Shown: positions 1 through 9,169, counted from the stretch's first letter. The stretch: DNA of 64,000 nucleotides from JACKII01 sp041687435 (GCA_041687435.1 JAWLBX010000004.1:62001-126000), one strand, 5' to 3'. Numbers and translations: made by a program. Notes: generated by a model not told the origin, from the letters alone.

Positions 1-1527
1 GGCCTGGCTGTCGGCCTGACGCTCACCAGGAACGATTTCACCGCCGGTCTGGATATGGTGGGCATCACCTGCGCCGCCTGCCACACGGGCGAATTTCGCT
101 ATAATGGCAAGGGCGTTCGTGTCGATGGGGCGCCCAACATGTTCGACATGCAGACTTTTTATGCCGACATGTTCGGCGCCGTGCTGGCGCTCGAAAACAA
201 CCGCGATTTGCGCCGCCAGTTTGCCGAACGCCTGTTCCAGCAAAGCTATGGCGAATACGGCCTGCTGGCGCCGGTTATGCGCCCGGCGGTGCTGCTGGGG
301 CAGGCGGTAGGCCTGTTGACGCATATCGACGAGATCAAGGCGCGGGCCAGTCTGGCCGGCGTGATCGCCAAGGCCATCCAGCGGCGCAATGCCAAGCCTG
401 AATGTCAGGGGCCGGATGCGCAGTGTACCTCCGGTTTCGGGCGGCTGGATGCGTTCAATGGCACCCGCAATTTCATCCTGGCCCAGTTGAGCGACGACAA
501 TTTGGTCGAATTGAACGCGCCGTCGAAGTTCCCGCCGGTCTGGGGTTTTAAGGATTACCGCTGGGTGGAATGGACGCTCAACACCAACTCGGTCATGGAG
601 CGCAATTTTACCGAGACGATGGGTGCGGGCGCGACCGTCAAGCTGCTGCCCGACACTGGCGCGGATCGATTTGCGAGTTCGATTCCGGTCCGGAATATGC
701 ACAAGCTGGAGCGCCTGTCCTACCATATCGAGCCGCCGAAATGGCCCGGGCACGTGTTCGGCGAAATTGACACGGCGCTGGCCGAACAGGGCAAGGCGAT
801 CTATGCCCGCACTTGCGCGGGCTGCCATGACTACGGGACGGCGGACTATGACGCGAACGGCCTGCTGGAATTGCGCGCCTTTGCGCCCGGACTGGAGACG
901 CCGATCCCCGGCACGCCTTCGGTAGGCACCGATGCAAGCGTGGCGTTGACGGTGGCCTGCCCGGTCCCGAATCCTGGCGACCTGCCGGTGAAGAAGCGGT
1001 CCTACACGGCGGAACAGGCAACCTTGCTGAAGGATTGCAAAGGCGTGACCGCGGGCCAGCCGTTCGACGGCTATGCCTTTGCCGATGTCGTTTCGGTTGC
1101 CGTCAATGCGGTGAAGGCCAAGGCCTACGAGGCGGAAGGCGTGACGGAGGCCGAACGGCGCGAGTTCGAGGATACGGACCGGCGCGGCGGCATCTATTGG
1201 CGCGATACCATCCTCGACGATGGTCGCCCCTATGCGGCGCGGCCGTTGCATGGGGTCTGGGCGGCAGCACCATATTTGCACAATGGCTCCGTGCCCACCC
1301 TGGCGGACCTGCTGACGCCGCCGGAGGACCGGCCCAAAACCTTCCCGATTGGCCAGCGTGACTACGACCCGGTCAAGGTCGGCTTTGAAACCGACCTGCC
1401 AAGGGAAAAGGTTAAGTACACGGTAGATACAACCCAAACGGGTAATGGCAATGGCGGCCATGTCTATGGCACGGCGTTGCCCGATGGCGAGAAAAAGGCG
1501 CTGCTGGAATATCTCAAGACGTTGTAG
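1..1527 (+). CDS. Diheme cytochrome c, RoxA-like / cytochrome c peroxidase-like, 5'-truncated
   Basis: The reading frame is open from base 1, so the start and any signal peptide lie outside the window. Two heme c attachment motifs are visible: CAACH at bases 70-84 and CAGCH at bases 814-828. Near the C-terminus a HGVWAAAPYLHNGSVPTL segment resembles the distal region of the diheme c family that includes rubber oxygenase RoxA and bacterial cytochrome c peroxidases. Proteins of this family are periplasmic and act either on peroxide or on organic substrates with dioxygen. Which applies here cannot be told from the sequence. The gene is convergent with the P450 gene, only 10 bases apart. Family call is fairly secure; substrate is unknown. 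Confidence 0.8.
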   Translation, partial: GLAVGLTLTRNDFTAGLDMVGITCAACHTGEFRYNGKGVRVDGAPNMFDMQTFYADMFGAVLALENNRDLRRQFAERLFQQSYGEYGLLAPVMRPAVLLGQAVGLLTHIDEIKARASLAGVIAKAIQRRNAKPECQGPDAQCTSGFGRLDAFNGTRNFILAQLSDDNLVELNAPSKFPPVWGFKDYRWVEWTLNTNSVMERNFTETMGAGATVKLLPDTGADRFASSIPVRNMHKLERLSYHIEPPKWPGHVFGEIDTALAEQGKAIYARTCAGCHDYGTADYDANGLLELRAFAPGLETPIPGTPSVGTDASVALTVACPVPNPGDLPVKKRSYTAEQATLLKDCKGVTAGQPFDGYAFADVVSVAVNAVKAKAYEAEGVTEAERREFEDTDRRGGIYWRDTILDDGRPYAARPLHGVWAAAPYLHNGSVPTLADLLTPPEDRPKTFPIGQRDYDPVKVGFETDLPREKVKYTVDTTQTGNGNGGHVYGTALPDGEKKALLEYLKTL

Positions 1528-1537
1528 CGGATGTGTT

Positions 1538-2890
1538 TCACCCGCCGACGGCAACCATGACCTTGTCCGGGAACACCTTGAGTTGGCCAGCCATCTCCGG
1601 CGTGCCGGCGAGCCGCAAGCCATCCTGAGCCAGTAGCGGCTTCAGGATCTGCGGGATTTGGATCTTACTGATATAGCGGCCGAAACAGGCATGGCGCCCG
1701 GTGGCGAAATGCAGGTAATGGCTGGTCGGCCGGCCGGGCTTGAACTCTGCCGGCGCATCGAGCATGCGCTCGTCGAACATGGCGGACCAAGTGAGATTGA
1801 ACACCACCGCACCAGCTGGCAGCCGGGTTTCATGCGGTTCGCCAGCACCTAGCGTGTAATCCTGCTTCAGCACCCGCACCACAAGCGGGTTGATCGGGCG
1901 GAAGCGCAACGCCTCGAACACGATAGCGGCGAGCTTTTCATCCTCGCCAGCCTTGGCGGCGGCCTGGGCTGCGGCCAGCATCGGCGGCTGGCTCAGCATG
2001 ACGAGCAGCGCGGCATTGCACGCTTGGTTCGTCGTCTCGTCCATTCCGATCAGGCAGCCCTGCAAGGTACGGATGATGCCGTCATCGTCGAAGCAGAGCG
2101 CATCGCCGCTTTTCTGCTGCGCCAGCAGGCGGCCCAGTACGTCGTCCCGTTCCTCGCCCGATTCGCGGCGGGCGGCGATCAGCGCGGCGAGGGATTCCCG
2201 GCTCTCCGCGCCAGCTTCGACCGCTGCTTCGCGCACCGCCGGCACTTTGTCGAGATTGACGAAGAACTCCTCGAACGCGGCGCGCGCCCAGCGTTTCATG
2301 TCGTCATCCGGCGCTTCGAAGCCGAAATACTCATGGGCGACTCGCAAGGGAACGATGCGGGTCAAGGTCTGCACGATATCGAACGGCTGACCGGTTGCGG
2401 CCAGGTCATCGACGATGTGCGCGGCATGACGTGAGACGATCTCCTGGATGCGCGGCAGATCCTCCCGCCGGATCGCGAGGCGCATGGCCGAAATGTCATG
2501 ATCGTACTGCGGAGTGATGTCCTGGCTTAGGATAAATGGGCCAATGACGCCGGTCATGTTCGGCAGGTAGGGCACACCGAACATGGTTTCGCGGTGCAGG
2601 ATTTCCTCCACATCACGAAATCGCGATACCAGCCAGAAGGGCCCTGCCTGCATGATCGGGCGATGGTCCCGCAACTCGGCGAAGAAGGGCAGGGCGTTGT
2701 CGCGGATTTGGGCGCGGACGAATCCGGCCTGCTGCAACGCAATCTGTTGCTGGTCCCCACCCTCGGCTGCGATGGCGTCGAACTGGTCGAGAATTGGCGT
2801 GCTCGGTTTGGGAGGCGTGGGCGATGTCGCAGGGTTGTCTTTATCTTCGCGGCCGCACAGCAACCGCGTCAGGGCATGGATGATGGACAT
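1538..2890 (-). CDS. Cytochrome P450
   Basis: This is a 450-residue soluble bacterial P450 monooxygenase. The heme-thiolate loop is intact (FATGRHACFG, with the axial cysteine), as is the K-helix ExxR motif (EALRFRP). The I-helix segment is GMDETTNQ, which carries the acid-Thr pair used in oxygen activation but has Met-Asp where many P450s have Gly-x-Asp. The ATG at 2890 was chosen because AGGAGG sits nine bases upstream; a longer frame reaching 2992 has arginine-rich, non-conserved sequence. No ferredoxin or ferredoxin reductase lies nearby, so the redox partner must be encoded elsewhere. Substrate cannot be predicted. Confidence 0.9.
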   Translation of the reverse strand: MSIIHALTRLLCGREDKDNPATSPTPPKPSTPILDQFDAIAAEGGDQQQIALQQAGFVRAQIRDNALPFFAELRDHRPIMQAGPFWLVSRFRDVEEILHRETMFGVPYLPNMTGVIGPFILSQDITPQYDHDISAMRLAIRREDLPRIQEIVSRHAAHIVDDLAATGQPFDIVQTLTRIVPLRVAHEYFGFEAPDDDMKRWARAAFEEFFVNLDKVPAVREAAVEAGAESRESLAALIAARRESGEERDDVLGRLLAQQKSGDALCFDDDGIIRTLQGCLIGMDETTNQACNAALLVMLSQPPMLAAAQAAAKAGEDEKLAAIVFEALRFRPINPLVVRVLKQDYTLGAGEPHETRLPAGAVVFNLTWSAMFDERMLDAPAEFKPGRPTSHYLHFATGRHACFGRYISKIQIPQILKPLLAQDGLRLAGTPEMAGQLKVFPDKVMVAVGG

Positions 2891-3013
2891 GGACCGTGCC
2901 TCCTCAATTCGCCTTGCCGCTCTGGGGTTGCAAGGGTGCCGACGGCGGATCGCCGATCGAAAAACAATACTCCTGTCCGGCGGTCGTGTCACGGCGATGG
3001 CTGGCCGCTTGCG

Positions 3014-3679
3014 CTATGGTTGCGCCAGCGCATGCACCCGCTGCGGCCCCAGGGCGAGGGCGACAGGGCGTTTCGGGAACAGGCGGCGGATTGCGGCGTT
3101 GCGGATGTCCAACCCGCCGGTCAGCGAGCCGAATGCCGGCAGCACGACCTGCCGCCCGTCGGTGACAAAACAGCGGGCGCTGATGCGGCGGGCGCGGGTG
3201 GCAATGCGCACTTTCGGATGCAGATGACCCGCAACTTCCCCACAGGTGCCGGGGCTGGGCTCGTGCCGGAAGATTAGCGGGCCGATACGCAGTTCGCGGG
3301 CGCTCTCGCCCCCGAATCCGGCCGGCGGTTCGGGATCGTGATTGCCAAGCAGCCACGTCCAGCGCGCACAGGCGGAAACCAGGGTGCGGAGGCGTGCGGC
3401 CACCTCTGGCGCGAGCCGGCCTGTGGCTGCGATGTCGTGGAACGTATCGCCCAGGGTCACCACGTGATTTGGCTGCCGGCGTTCCAGCACCTCAGCCAAC
3501 CGGGCGAGCGTTGCCTGGCTGTCATAGGGCGGCAGCAGAACGCCGCCAGCCGCATAGGCCGACGCTTTCTCCAGATGCAGATCGGCGACAGCCAACAGAC
3601 GCTGCGCCGGCCACCAGAGGGCGCCGCTCGGGTCGGCAGTCAAATGGGTTCCGTGGAGGGGAAATTCATGGTCCGTCAT
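3014..3679 (-). CDS. pdeM: PdeM-type metallophosphoesterase (ligase-associated DNA damage response)
   Basis: The 221-residue product has the calcineurin-like phosphoesterase metal-binding blocks in order: ADLHLEK, LGDTFHD, LGNHDPE and a late GHLHPK. This spacing and the ADLHLEK opening are characteristic of the PdeM family. In other bacteria PdeM is often encoded beside an Lhr-type helicase and an ATP-dependent DNA ligase; neither is present here, so this copy is an orphan. Start at 3679 (MTDHEF) was preferred to the upstream in-frame start at 3760, because the added 27 residues are basic and do not look like part of the fold. Confidence 0.8.
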   Translation of the reverse strand: MTDHEFPLHGTHLTADPSGALWWPAQRLLAVADLHLEKASAYAAGGVLLPPYDSQATLARLAEVLERRQPNHVVTLGDTFHDIAATGRLAPEVAARLRTLVSACARWTWLLGNHDPEPPAGFGGESARELRIGPLIFRHEPSPGTCGEVAGHLHPKVRIATRARRISARCFVTDGRQVVLPAFGSLTGGLDIRNAAIRRLFPKRPVALALGPQRVHALAQP

Positions 3680-3823
3680 GCAGATGCAACCTGCACGTCG
3701 ATGCCGGGTTGGCTGTGTGGCGGATTGACGCTTGCGACCGGGCGCTGATTTGAGTGTCACGCTGAGTTCGGCTAGACGAGAGCATCCCTATAGGTCCCTC
3801 GATACACTGGGGAAGGAGTGAGG

Positions 3824-4378
3824 ATGGCGGACGCCGTACACGGGGCGGATCATCAGGACGATGATGGTGGCACCCGACGCGATTTTTTGATGATGGCCAC
3901 TGCCGCCATGGGCGCGGTTGGCGTTGGGGCTGCGGTTTGGCCGCTGATCGACTCGCTGAACCCGGCAGCGGATGCGCTTGCCGTGTCCACCGTCGAAGTC
4001 GATCTGGCGCCGATCGCTGTTGGCCAGGCGGTTACAATTATGTGGCGCGGTTCCCCCGTGTTCATTCGCCATCGAACGGCGAAGGAAATCGAGGTCGCCC
4101 AGGGTGTGGATCTTGGCGACTTGCCGGATCCGGCCACCGATGACAGCAGGGTGGAAAAGCCGGAATGGCTGGTCCTGGTCGGTGTGTGCACGCACCTCGG
4201 CTGCATTCCGCTGGGTCAGAAGGTGTCGGACAAGAAGGGCGATTACGATGGCTGGTTCTGTCCCTGCCATGGCTCGCACTACGACACGTCCGGCCGTATT
4301 CGCAAAGGGCCGGCGCCGTTGAACCTTCCGGTGCCGCCTTATGAATTCGAGTCCGACACGCTCATCAAGATTGGGTAA
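3824..4378 (+). CDS. petA: Ubiquinol-cytochrome c reductase Rieske iron-sulfur subunit
   Basis: This is the Rieske [2Fe-2S] subunit of the cytochrome bc1 complex, which takes the first electron from ubiquinol at the Qo site and passes it to cytochrome c1. Cluster ligands are intact: CTHLGC (Cys122, His124, Cys127) and CPCHGSH (Cys146, Cys148, His149). The N-terminus has a twin-arginine motif (TRRDFL, residues 17-22) followed by one membrane anchor, as expected for Tat-dependent insertion. GGAAGGAG just upstream favours the ATG at 3824; an in-frame GTG lies at 3818. It is the first gene of petABC, with 5 bases to petB. Confidence 0.97.
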   Translation: MADAVHGADHQDDDGGTRRDFLMMATAAMGAVGVGAAVWPLIDSLNPAADALAVSTVEVDLAPIAVGQAVTIMWRGSPVFIRHRTAKEIEVAQGVDLGDLPDPATDDSRVEKPEWLVLVGVCTHLGCIPLGQKVSDKKGDYDGWFCPCHGSHYDTSGRIRKGPAPLNLPVPPYEFESDTLIKIG

Positions 4379-4383
4379 GCGCC

Positions 4384-5673
4384 ATGGCCGACAGCAACAC
4401 ACCGCACACTGAGATCAAGAATCCAGTGTTGAAGTGGGTCGATGACCGCCTGCCGGTGGTCACGATGATGAACCACGCGACCGTGGATTATCCGACACCG
4501 CGTAACCTGAATTACTGGTGGAATTTCGGCTCGCTGGCCGGATTTTGCCTGGTGCTGATGATCGCAACGGGCTTGGTGCTGGCGATGCACTATACCCCGC
4601 ACGTGGATCACGCCTTCGCCAGCGTCGAGCGCATCATGCGCGACGTGAATTTCGGCTGGGCGCTGCGTTTCGTTCACATGAACGGCGCCAGCTTCTTTTT
4701 CATCGTCGTCTACATCCACATCTTCCGCGGGCTCTATTACGGCTCCTACAAGTCACCGCGCGAGTTGCTGTGGATTCTGGGCGTCTTGATTCTGGTTCTG
4801 ATGATGGCCACCGCGTTCATGGGCTATGTATTGCCCTGGGGCCAGATGAGCTTCTGGGGTGCCAAGGTCATCACCAACCTGTTCTCCGCCATTCCGCTGG
4901 TGGGTGAGAGCGTGGTGACATGGCTGTGGGGCGGTTTCTCGGTCGACAATCCGACATTGAATCGCTTCTTCGTGCTGCACTTCCTGCTGCCGTTTGTGAT
5001 CTTTGCCGTGGTGTTCCTGCACATCGTCGCGCTGCACAAGCATGGCTCGAACAACCCGCTCGGCATCGACATGAAAGGCCCACAGGATTCGATCCCCTTC
5101 CATCCGTACTACACGGTGAAGGACTATTTCGGCCTTGGCGTGTTTCTGACGATTTTCGCCGCTGTGGTGTTCTATGCGCCTGATTATATGGGGCATCCGG
5201 ACAACTATATCGAAGCGAACCCGCTTCAAACCCCGCCGCATATTGTGCCTGAATGGTACTTCCTGCCGTTCTACGCGATCCTGCGCGCTGTTCCGGACAA
5301 GCTGTTCGGCGTGATCGCGATGTTCGCGGCGATTGCGGTGCTGTTCATCCTGCCCTGGCTCGACCGTTCGCCCGTGCGCTCGATGCGGTTCCGGCCTATC
5401 AGCAAGTGGTTCTTCTGGCTGTTCGCCGCGAACGCCGTCCTGCTCGGCTGGTGCGGCGCCAACGCGCCGGACGATGTCTGGCTCGGTATGGAATTCGTGG
5501 TGTGGAGCCGGATCGGCACCATCTACTACTTCCTGCACTTCCTGGTGATCATTCCCTATCTGGGCCTGTTCGAGCGGCCGAAACAGCCACCCGCCAGCAT
5601 TGCCGAGCCCGTTCTCGGCGGTGGATCCGGTGCCGCCGCCGCCGCTGCCGCCAAGCCGATGGAGAAAGCCTGA
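4384..5673 (+). CDS. petB: Ubiquinol-cytochrome c reductase cytochrome b subunit
   Basis: This 429-residue polytopic membrane protein carries hemes bL and bH of the bc1 complex and forms the Qo and Qi quinone sites. Visible marks are the two His pairs in the first helical bundle, the HIVPEWYFLPFY segment with the Qo-site PEWY, and the helix-rich C-terminal domain. The tail ends in an alanine-rich stretch after PVLGGGSGA. Its stop codon TGA shares one base with the petC start (TGATG), which implies translational coupling. The b and c1 subunits are separate here, not fused as in Bradyrhizobium. Confidence 0.97.
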   Translation: MADSNTPHTEIKNPVLKWVDDRLPVVTMMNHATVDYPTPRNLNYWWNFGSLAGFCLVLMIATGLVLAMHYTPHVDHAFASVERIMRDVNFGWALRFVHMNGASFFFIVVYIHIFRGLYYGSYKSPRELLWILGVLILVLMMATAFMGYVLPWGQMSFWGAKVITNLFSAIPLVGESVVTWLWGGFSVDNPTLNRFFVLHFLLPFVIFAVVFLHIVALHKHGSNNPLGIDMKGPQDSIPFHPYYTVKDYFGLGVFLTIFAAVVFYAPDYMGHPDNYIEANPLQTPPHIVPEWYFLPFYAILRAVPDKLFGVIAMFAAIAVLFILPWLDRSPVRSMRFRPISKWFFWLFAANAVLLGWCGANAPDDVWLGMEFVVWSRIGTIYYFLHFLVIIPYLGLFERPKQPPASIAEPVLGGGSGAAAAAAAKPMEKA

Positions 5674-6440
5674 TGCGTATCCTTCGCTTTGCTCAGGCGG
5701 CCGCTGCTGCTGCTGTGGTCGCATTGTCCGCGCCTGCCGCCTCGGCGGCCGGTGGGGGCATCGAATACGAAAGCCAGGACTGGTCCTTCAGCGGTATGTT
5801 CGGCACAATCGACCTTGCCGCGGCCCAGCGTGGCTATCAGGTCTACCGGGAGGTTTGTGCCAGCTGTCACGCAATGGACCTGATGGCCTACCGCTATCTG
5901 GAAGGGATCGGCGTACCGGAAGAAGCCGTAAAGGCGCTTGCTTCCCAGGCTGAGATCGCAACGCTGGATGACTACGGCGAACAGACCACGCGGCCCCGTC
6001 TGCCGTCGGATCGCTTCCCCAATCCGTTCCCGAACGAGAAAGCCGCCCGCGCAGCCAATGGCGGTGCCTTGCCGCCGGACCTGTCGCTGATTGCGAAGGC
6101 TCGGGCCGACGGGCCAAACTATCTCTACGCCTTGCTGACCGGCTATCACGATGCGCCTGCGGGCTTTGAGCTCAACGAAGGCATGTATTACAATGCTGCC
6201 TTCGATGGGCATCAGATCGCGATGGCGCCGCCGCTGTACGAGGATGGTGTGACCTTTGCTGACGGTACGCCGGCAACGGTCGACCAAATGGCACGCGACC
6301 TCACCACCTTTCTGGTGTATGCCGCGGAACCGCACATGGACGAGCGCAAGCGCACCGGTCTGAAGGTCGTGCTGTTCCTGTTCATCCTGACCGTGATGCT
6401 GTACTTCGTGAAAAAGAAGGTGTGGGCGGACGTCCACTAG
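5673..6440 (+). CDS. petC: Ubiquinol-cytochrome c reductase cytochrome c1 subunit
   Basis: The 255-residue cytochrome c1 accepts electrons from the Rieske protein and delivers them to soluble cytochrome c. It has an alanine-rich Sec signal peptide (cleavage likely near SAA, residue 26), one heme motif CASCH at residues 62-66, a MAPPLYEDG segment supplying the probable axial Met, and a single C-terminal anchor ending in lysines (KKKVWADVH). The ATG at 5673 overlaps the petB stop by one base. A strong hairpin terminator follows 31 bases after the stop, so petABC is a self-contained unit. Confidence 0.97.
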   Translation: MRILRFAQAAAAAAVVALSAPAASAAGGGIEYESQDWSFSGMFGTIDLAAAQRGYQVYREVCASCHAMDLMAYRYLEGIGVPEEAVKALASQAEIATLDDYGEQTTRPRLPSDRFPNPFPNEKAARAANGGALPPDLSLIAKARADGPNYLYALLTGYHDAPAGFELNEGMYYNAAFDGHQIAMAPPLYEDGVTFADGTPATVDQMARDLTTFLVYAAEPHMDERKRTGLKVVLFLFILTVMLYFVKKKVWADVH

Positions 6441-6471
6441 CCGAACGCGTTTCCAGCGCGTAAGTGTTGCG

Positions 6472-6500
6472 AAGGGCCGCTGTTTCAGGCGGCCCTTTTG
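6472..6500 (+). terminator. Rho-independent terminator after petABC
   Basis: A perfect 9-bp stem (AAGGGCCGC at 6472-6480 with GCGGCCCTT at 6489-6497) encloses an 8-base loop and runs into TTTTG. It lies between petC and mtnP. Confidence 0.85.
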
Positions 6501-6537
6501 CTTATGTCAAACCCCTTTTGAGGAAGGAGCCCGAGCC

Positions 6538-7428
6538 ATGGCCCATTCCCCCGGCACCCCGCCCGTTATCGGCATTATCGGCGGCAGTGGCATTTACGAG
6601 ATCGACGGGCTGGAGAATGTGCGTTGGCAGCGGGTGCATTCCCCGTTCGGTGTCGCCTCCGACGCGGTGATGCATGGGGAATTGAACGGCCAGCAACTTG
6701 TGTTTCTGCCCCGCCATGGCCGTGGCCATCGTATTCCGCCGTCTGACCTGAACTACCGCGCCAATATCGACGTTCTGAAGCGCTGCGGCGTCACCGATAT
6801 CATTTCGCTGTCGGCCGTGGGCTCGTTGAAGGAGGAGTTGCCGCCCGGAACTTTTGTCCTGATCGACCAGTTCATCGACCGCACCTTCGCCCGGCAGAAA
6901 AGTTTTTATGGCAAGGGCTGCGTCGCGCATGTGTCCATGGCCGACCCGACCTGCTCTCGCCTAATGGAGGCATTGGAAGGCGCCGCACGGGAGGCCGGGA
7001 TCGAGGCGGTTCGCGGTGGCACGTACCTCACCATGGAAGGCCCGCAATTTTCCACCCGCGCCGAATCGAGTCTCTACCGCTCCTGGGGCTGCTCTGTCAT
7101 CGGCATGACCAACATGCCGGAGGCGAAATTGGCGCGCGAGGCGGAGATGTGTTACACGACGGTCGCCATGGTGACAGACTATGACTGCTGGCACGACGGC
7201 CACGACGACGTGACGGTGGAGCACGTGATCAAGGTGCTGGGCGAGAATGCCGAACGGGCCAAGTCGCTGGTGCAAAAGGTGATCCCGCGGCTCGCCACCC
7301 GCAAGGAAACCTGCCATGTGGGTTGCCATACCGCGTTGGAGGTGGCGATTGTGACGCCGCCGCATGCACGAGACCCTGAAATGGTCGCGCTGCTGGATGC
7401 CGTCGCCGGCCGGGTGCTGGGAGCATAG
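6538..7428 (+). CDS. mtnP: S-methyl-5'-thioadenosine phosphorylase
   Basis: MtnP cleaves 5'-methylthioadenosine, a by-product of polyamine and homoserine lactone synthesis, with phosphate to adenine and methylthioribose 1-phosphate. The 296-residue protein opens with the family hallmark IIGGSGIYEIDG and retains the phosphate-binding RHGRGH, the MEGPQFSTRAES block and the NMPEAKLAREAEMCY block. GAGGAAGGAG precedes the ATG. mtnA follows after 3 bases, so the two sequential enzymes are almost certainly cotranscribed. Length and motifs match the full-length family. Confidence 0.95.
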   Translation: MAHSPGTPPVIGIIGGSGIYEIDGLENVRWQRVHSPFGVASDAVMHGELNGQQLVFLPRHGRGHRIPPSDLNYRANIDVLKRCGVTDIISLSAVGSLKEELPPGTFVLIDQFIDRTFARQKSFYGKGCVAHVSMADPTCSRLMEALEGAAREAGIEAVRGGTYLTMEGPQFSTRAESSLYRSWGCSVIGMTNMPEAKLAREAEMCYTTVAMVTDYDCWHDGHDDVTVEHVIKVLGENAERAKSLVQKVIPRLATRKETCHVGCHTALEVAIVTPPHARDPEMVALLDAVAGRVLGA

Positions 7429-7431
7429 GCC

Positions 7432-8514
7432 ATGCTGGTGGACGGCACGCCCTACCGGACGATCTGGCCGAACGCCGACGGCTCGGTCGGGATCATCGAT
7501 CAGACGCGCCTGCCGCATGTGTTCGAGACCGTGACCCTACGCGCGATGCCGGAAGCGGCGCATGCGATCAAGGCGATGCTGGTACGCGGCGCGCCGCTGA
7601 TCGGCGCGACGGCAGCTTATGGCCTGGCGCTGGCGATGCGGGACGATGCGAGCGACGGCAATCTGGCCGCCGCCTATGACACCCTGTATGCGACGCGCCC
7701 AACGGCCGTGAATTTGCGCTGGGCGCTCGACGACTTGCGACGTCGCCTTTCTGCCCTGCCGCCGGCTGAACGCGCGGCTGCGGCATGGGCGCGTGCTGGT
7801 GAAATCGCCGACGAGGACGCGGCCATTTGCGAAGCCATCGGCGACCAGGGTCTCAGCCTGATCCAGGAGGCAGCGGCGAAGAAGCCGGGCCAGACCGTCA
7901 ACATCCTGACCCACTGCAACGCCGGCTGGCTGGCGACTGTGGATTGGGGTACGGCGCTCGCGCCGATCTACAAGGCGCACGATGCGGGCTTGTCCGTTCA
8001 TGTCTGGGTGGACGAAACCCGCCCGCGCAACCAGGGCGCCTCGCTCACAGCCTGGGAACTGGGCCGGCACGGCGTGCCGCACACCTTGGTCGTGGATAAT
8101 GCCGGCGGCCACCTGATGCAGCGCGGGCAGGTCGATCTCTGCATCGTCGGCACCGACCGCACCACGGCGAATGGCGATGTCTGCAACAAGATCGGCACCT
8201 ATCTGAAGGCGCTGGCGGCAAACGCCCACGGCGTGCCTTTCTACGTCGCCCTGCCGAGCCCGACCATCGACTGGACGCTCGCCAACGGCCTCGCCATTCC
8301 CATCGAGGAGCGGGCCGAATCCGAAGTGACCCAGATGTGGGGCAAGACGCCGGAGGGCGATCTCACCCGCGTCCGCATCACGCCGGAAACCACGCCCGCC
8401 GCTAACCCGGCCTTTGATGTAACGCCGGCGGCACTGGTGACGGCGCTGATCACCGAGCGCGGTATCTGCGCCGCCTCGCCCAAAGGGCTCAAGGGGCTTT
8501 TCCCGGAGGAGTAA
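7432..8514 (+). CDS. mtnA: S-methyl-5-thioribose-1-phosphate isomerase
   Basis: MtnA converts methylthioribose 1-phosphate, the product of MtnP, to methylthioribulose 1-phosphate. The 360-residue product belongs to the eIF2B-alpha-like isomerase family. The catalytic cysteine is in THCNAGWLAT, the catalytic aspartate in GTDRTTANGDV, and the N-terminal substrate loop RGAPLIGATAAYG is present. It sits between mtnP and a class II aldolase with gaps of 3 and 4 bases. No enzymes of the aerobic methionine salvage pathway (mtnC, mtnD, or a RuBisCO-like protein) are nearby. Confidence 0.95.
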   Translation: MLVDGTPYRTIWPNADGSVGIIDQTRLPHVFETVTLRAMPEAAHAIKAMLVRGAPLIGATAAYGLALAMRDDASDGNLAAAYDTLYATRPTAVNLRWALDDLRRRLSALPPAERAAAAWARAGEIADEDAAICEAIGDQGLSLIQEAAAKKPGQTVNILTHCNAGWLATVDWGTALAPIYKAHDAGLSVHVWVDETRPRNQGASLTAWELGRHGVPHTLVVDNAGGHLMQRGQVDLCIVGTDRTTANGDVCNKIGTYLKALAANAHGVPFYVALPSPTIDWTLANGLAIPIEERAESEVTQMWGKTPEGDLTRVRITPETTPAANPAFDVTPAALVTALITERGICAASPKGLKGLFPEE

Positions 8515-8518
8515 CCGC

Positions 8519-9169
8519 GTGAGCGAAGCGGCATTACGTCAAAAGGTGGTCGATACCGTCCGCCGGATGAACGCCCTCGGCATCAACCAGGGCACCAGCG
8601 GCAACGCCAGCGTCCGGCATGAGGACGGCATGCTCATCACCCCCTCCGGCCTGCCCTATGAGGCGATGGCGGCGGGGGATGTGGTGTTCGTCCGGCTCGG
8701 CGATGGCGAATACCGCTCGCGCAATGGCCTGAAGCCTTCCAGCGAATGGCGCTTTCACCGCGATATCCTGGCCGGGCGGGACGACCTGCACGCCGTGGTG
8801 CACACCCATGGCCGCGCGGTGACGACGCTCGCCTGTCTGCATCAGGAGATCCCGGCGTTTCACTATATGGTGGCGGTGGCCGGGGGGGCGACGATCCGCT
8901 GTGCGCCCTACGCCCTGTTCGGCACGCAAGAACTTTCCAACCATGCGCTGAAGGCACTGGAAGGGCGCAAGGCCTGCCTGCTCGCCAATCACGGTATGAT
9001 CGCCTGCGATGTGTCTTTGGAAACGGCGCTGGCGTTGGCGGTCGAGGTGGAGACGCTGGCCGATACCTACTGGCGCTGCCTGCAGGTGACGCGGCCAGCC
9101 ATCCTGGACAACGGCCAGATGGCGGAGGTTCTGGAGAAGTTCAAAACCTACGGCCAGCGCAAGGGCTGA
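8519..9169 (+). CDS. Class II aldolase/adducin family protein, probable methylthioribulose-1-phosphate aldolase
   Basis: The 216-residue protein has the class II aldolase fold signatures: GTSGNASVR and ITPSGLPYEAM in the phosphate-binding half, the metal-binding HTHGRA, and the late ANHGMIACD histidine. It starts with GTG at 8519, with GGAGGA placed eight bases before it, 4 bases after mtnA. In Rhodospirillum rubrum and some other bacteria an aldolase of this type splits methylthioribulose 1-phosphate to dihydroxyacetone phosphate and methylthioacetaldehyde (the DHAP or ethylene shunt). The alternative is MtnB dehydratase, which shares the fold. The fuculose-aldolase-like motifs and the absence of mtnCD favour the aldolase; this remains inference. 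Confidence 0.75.
   Translation: MSEAALRQKVVDTVRRMNALGINQGTSGNASVRHEDGMLITPSGLPYEAMAAGDVVFVRLGDGEYRSRNGLKPSSEWRFHRDILAGRDDLHAVVHTHGRAVTTLACLHQEIPAFHYMVAVAGGATIRCAPYALFGTQELSNHALKALEGRKACLLANHGMIACDVSLETALALAVEVETLADTYWRCLQVTRPAILDNGQMAEVLEKFKTYGQRKG

Noticed and set aside
4753..5724. Minus-strand open frame of 323 codons opposite petB
   Set aside because: It is a His/Gln/Arg-rich shadow of the cytochrome b gene without any family motif.
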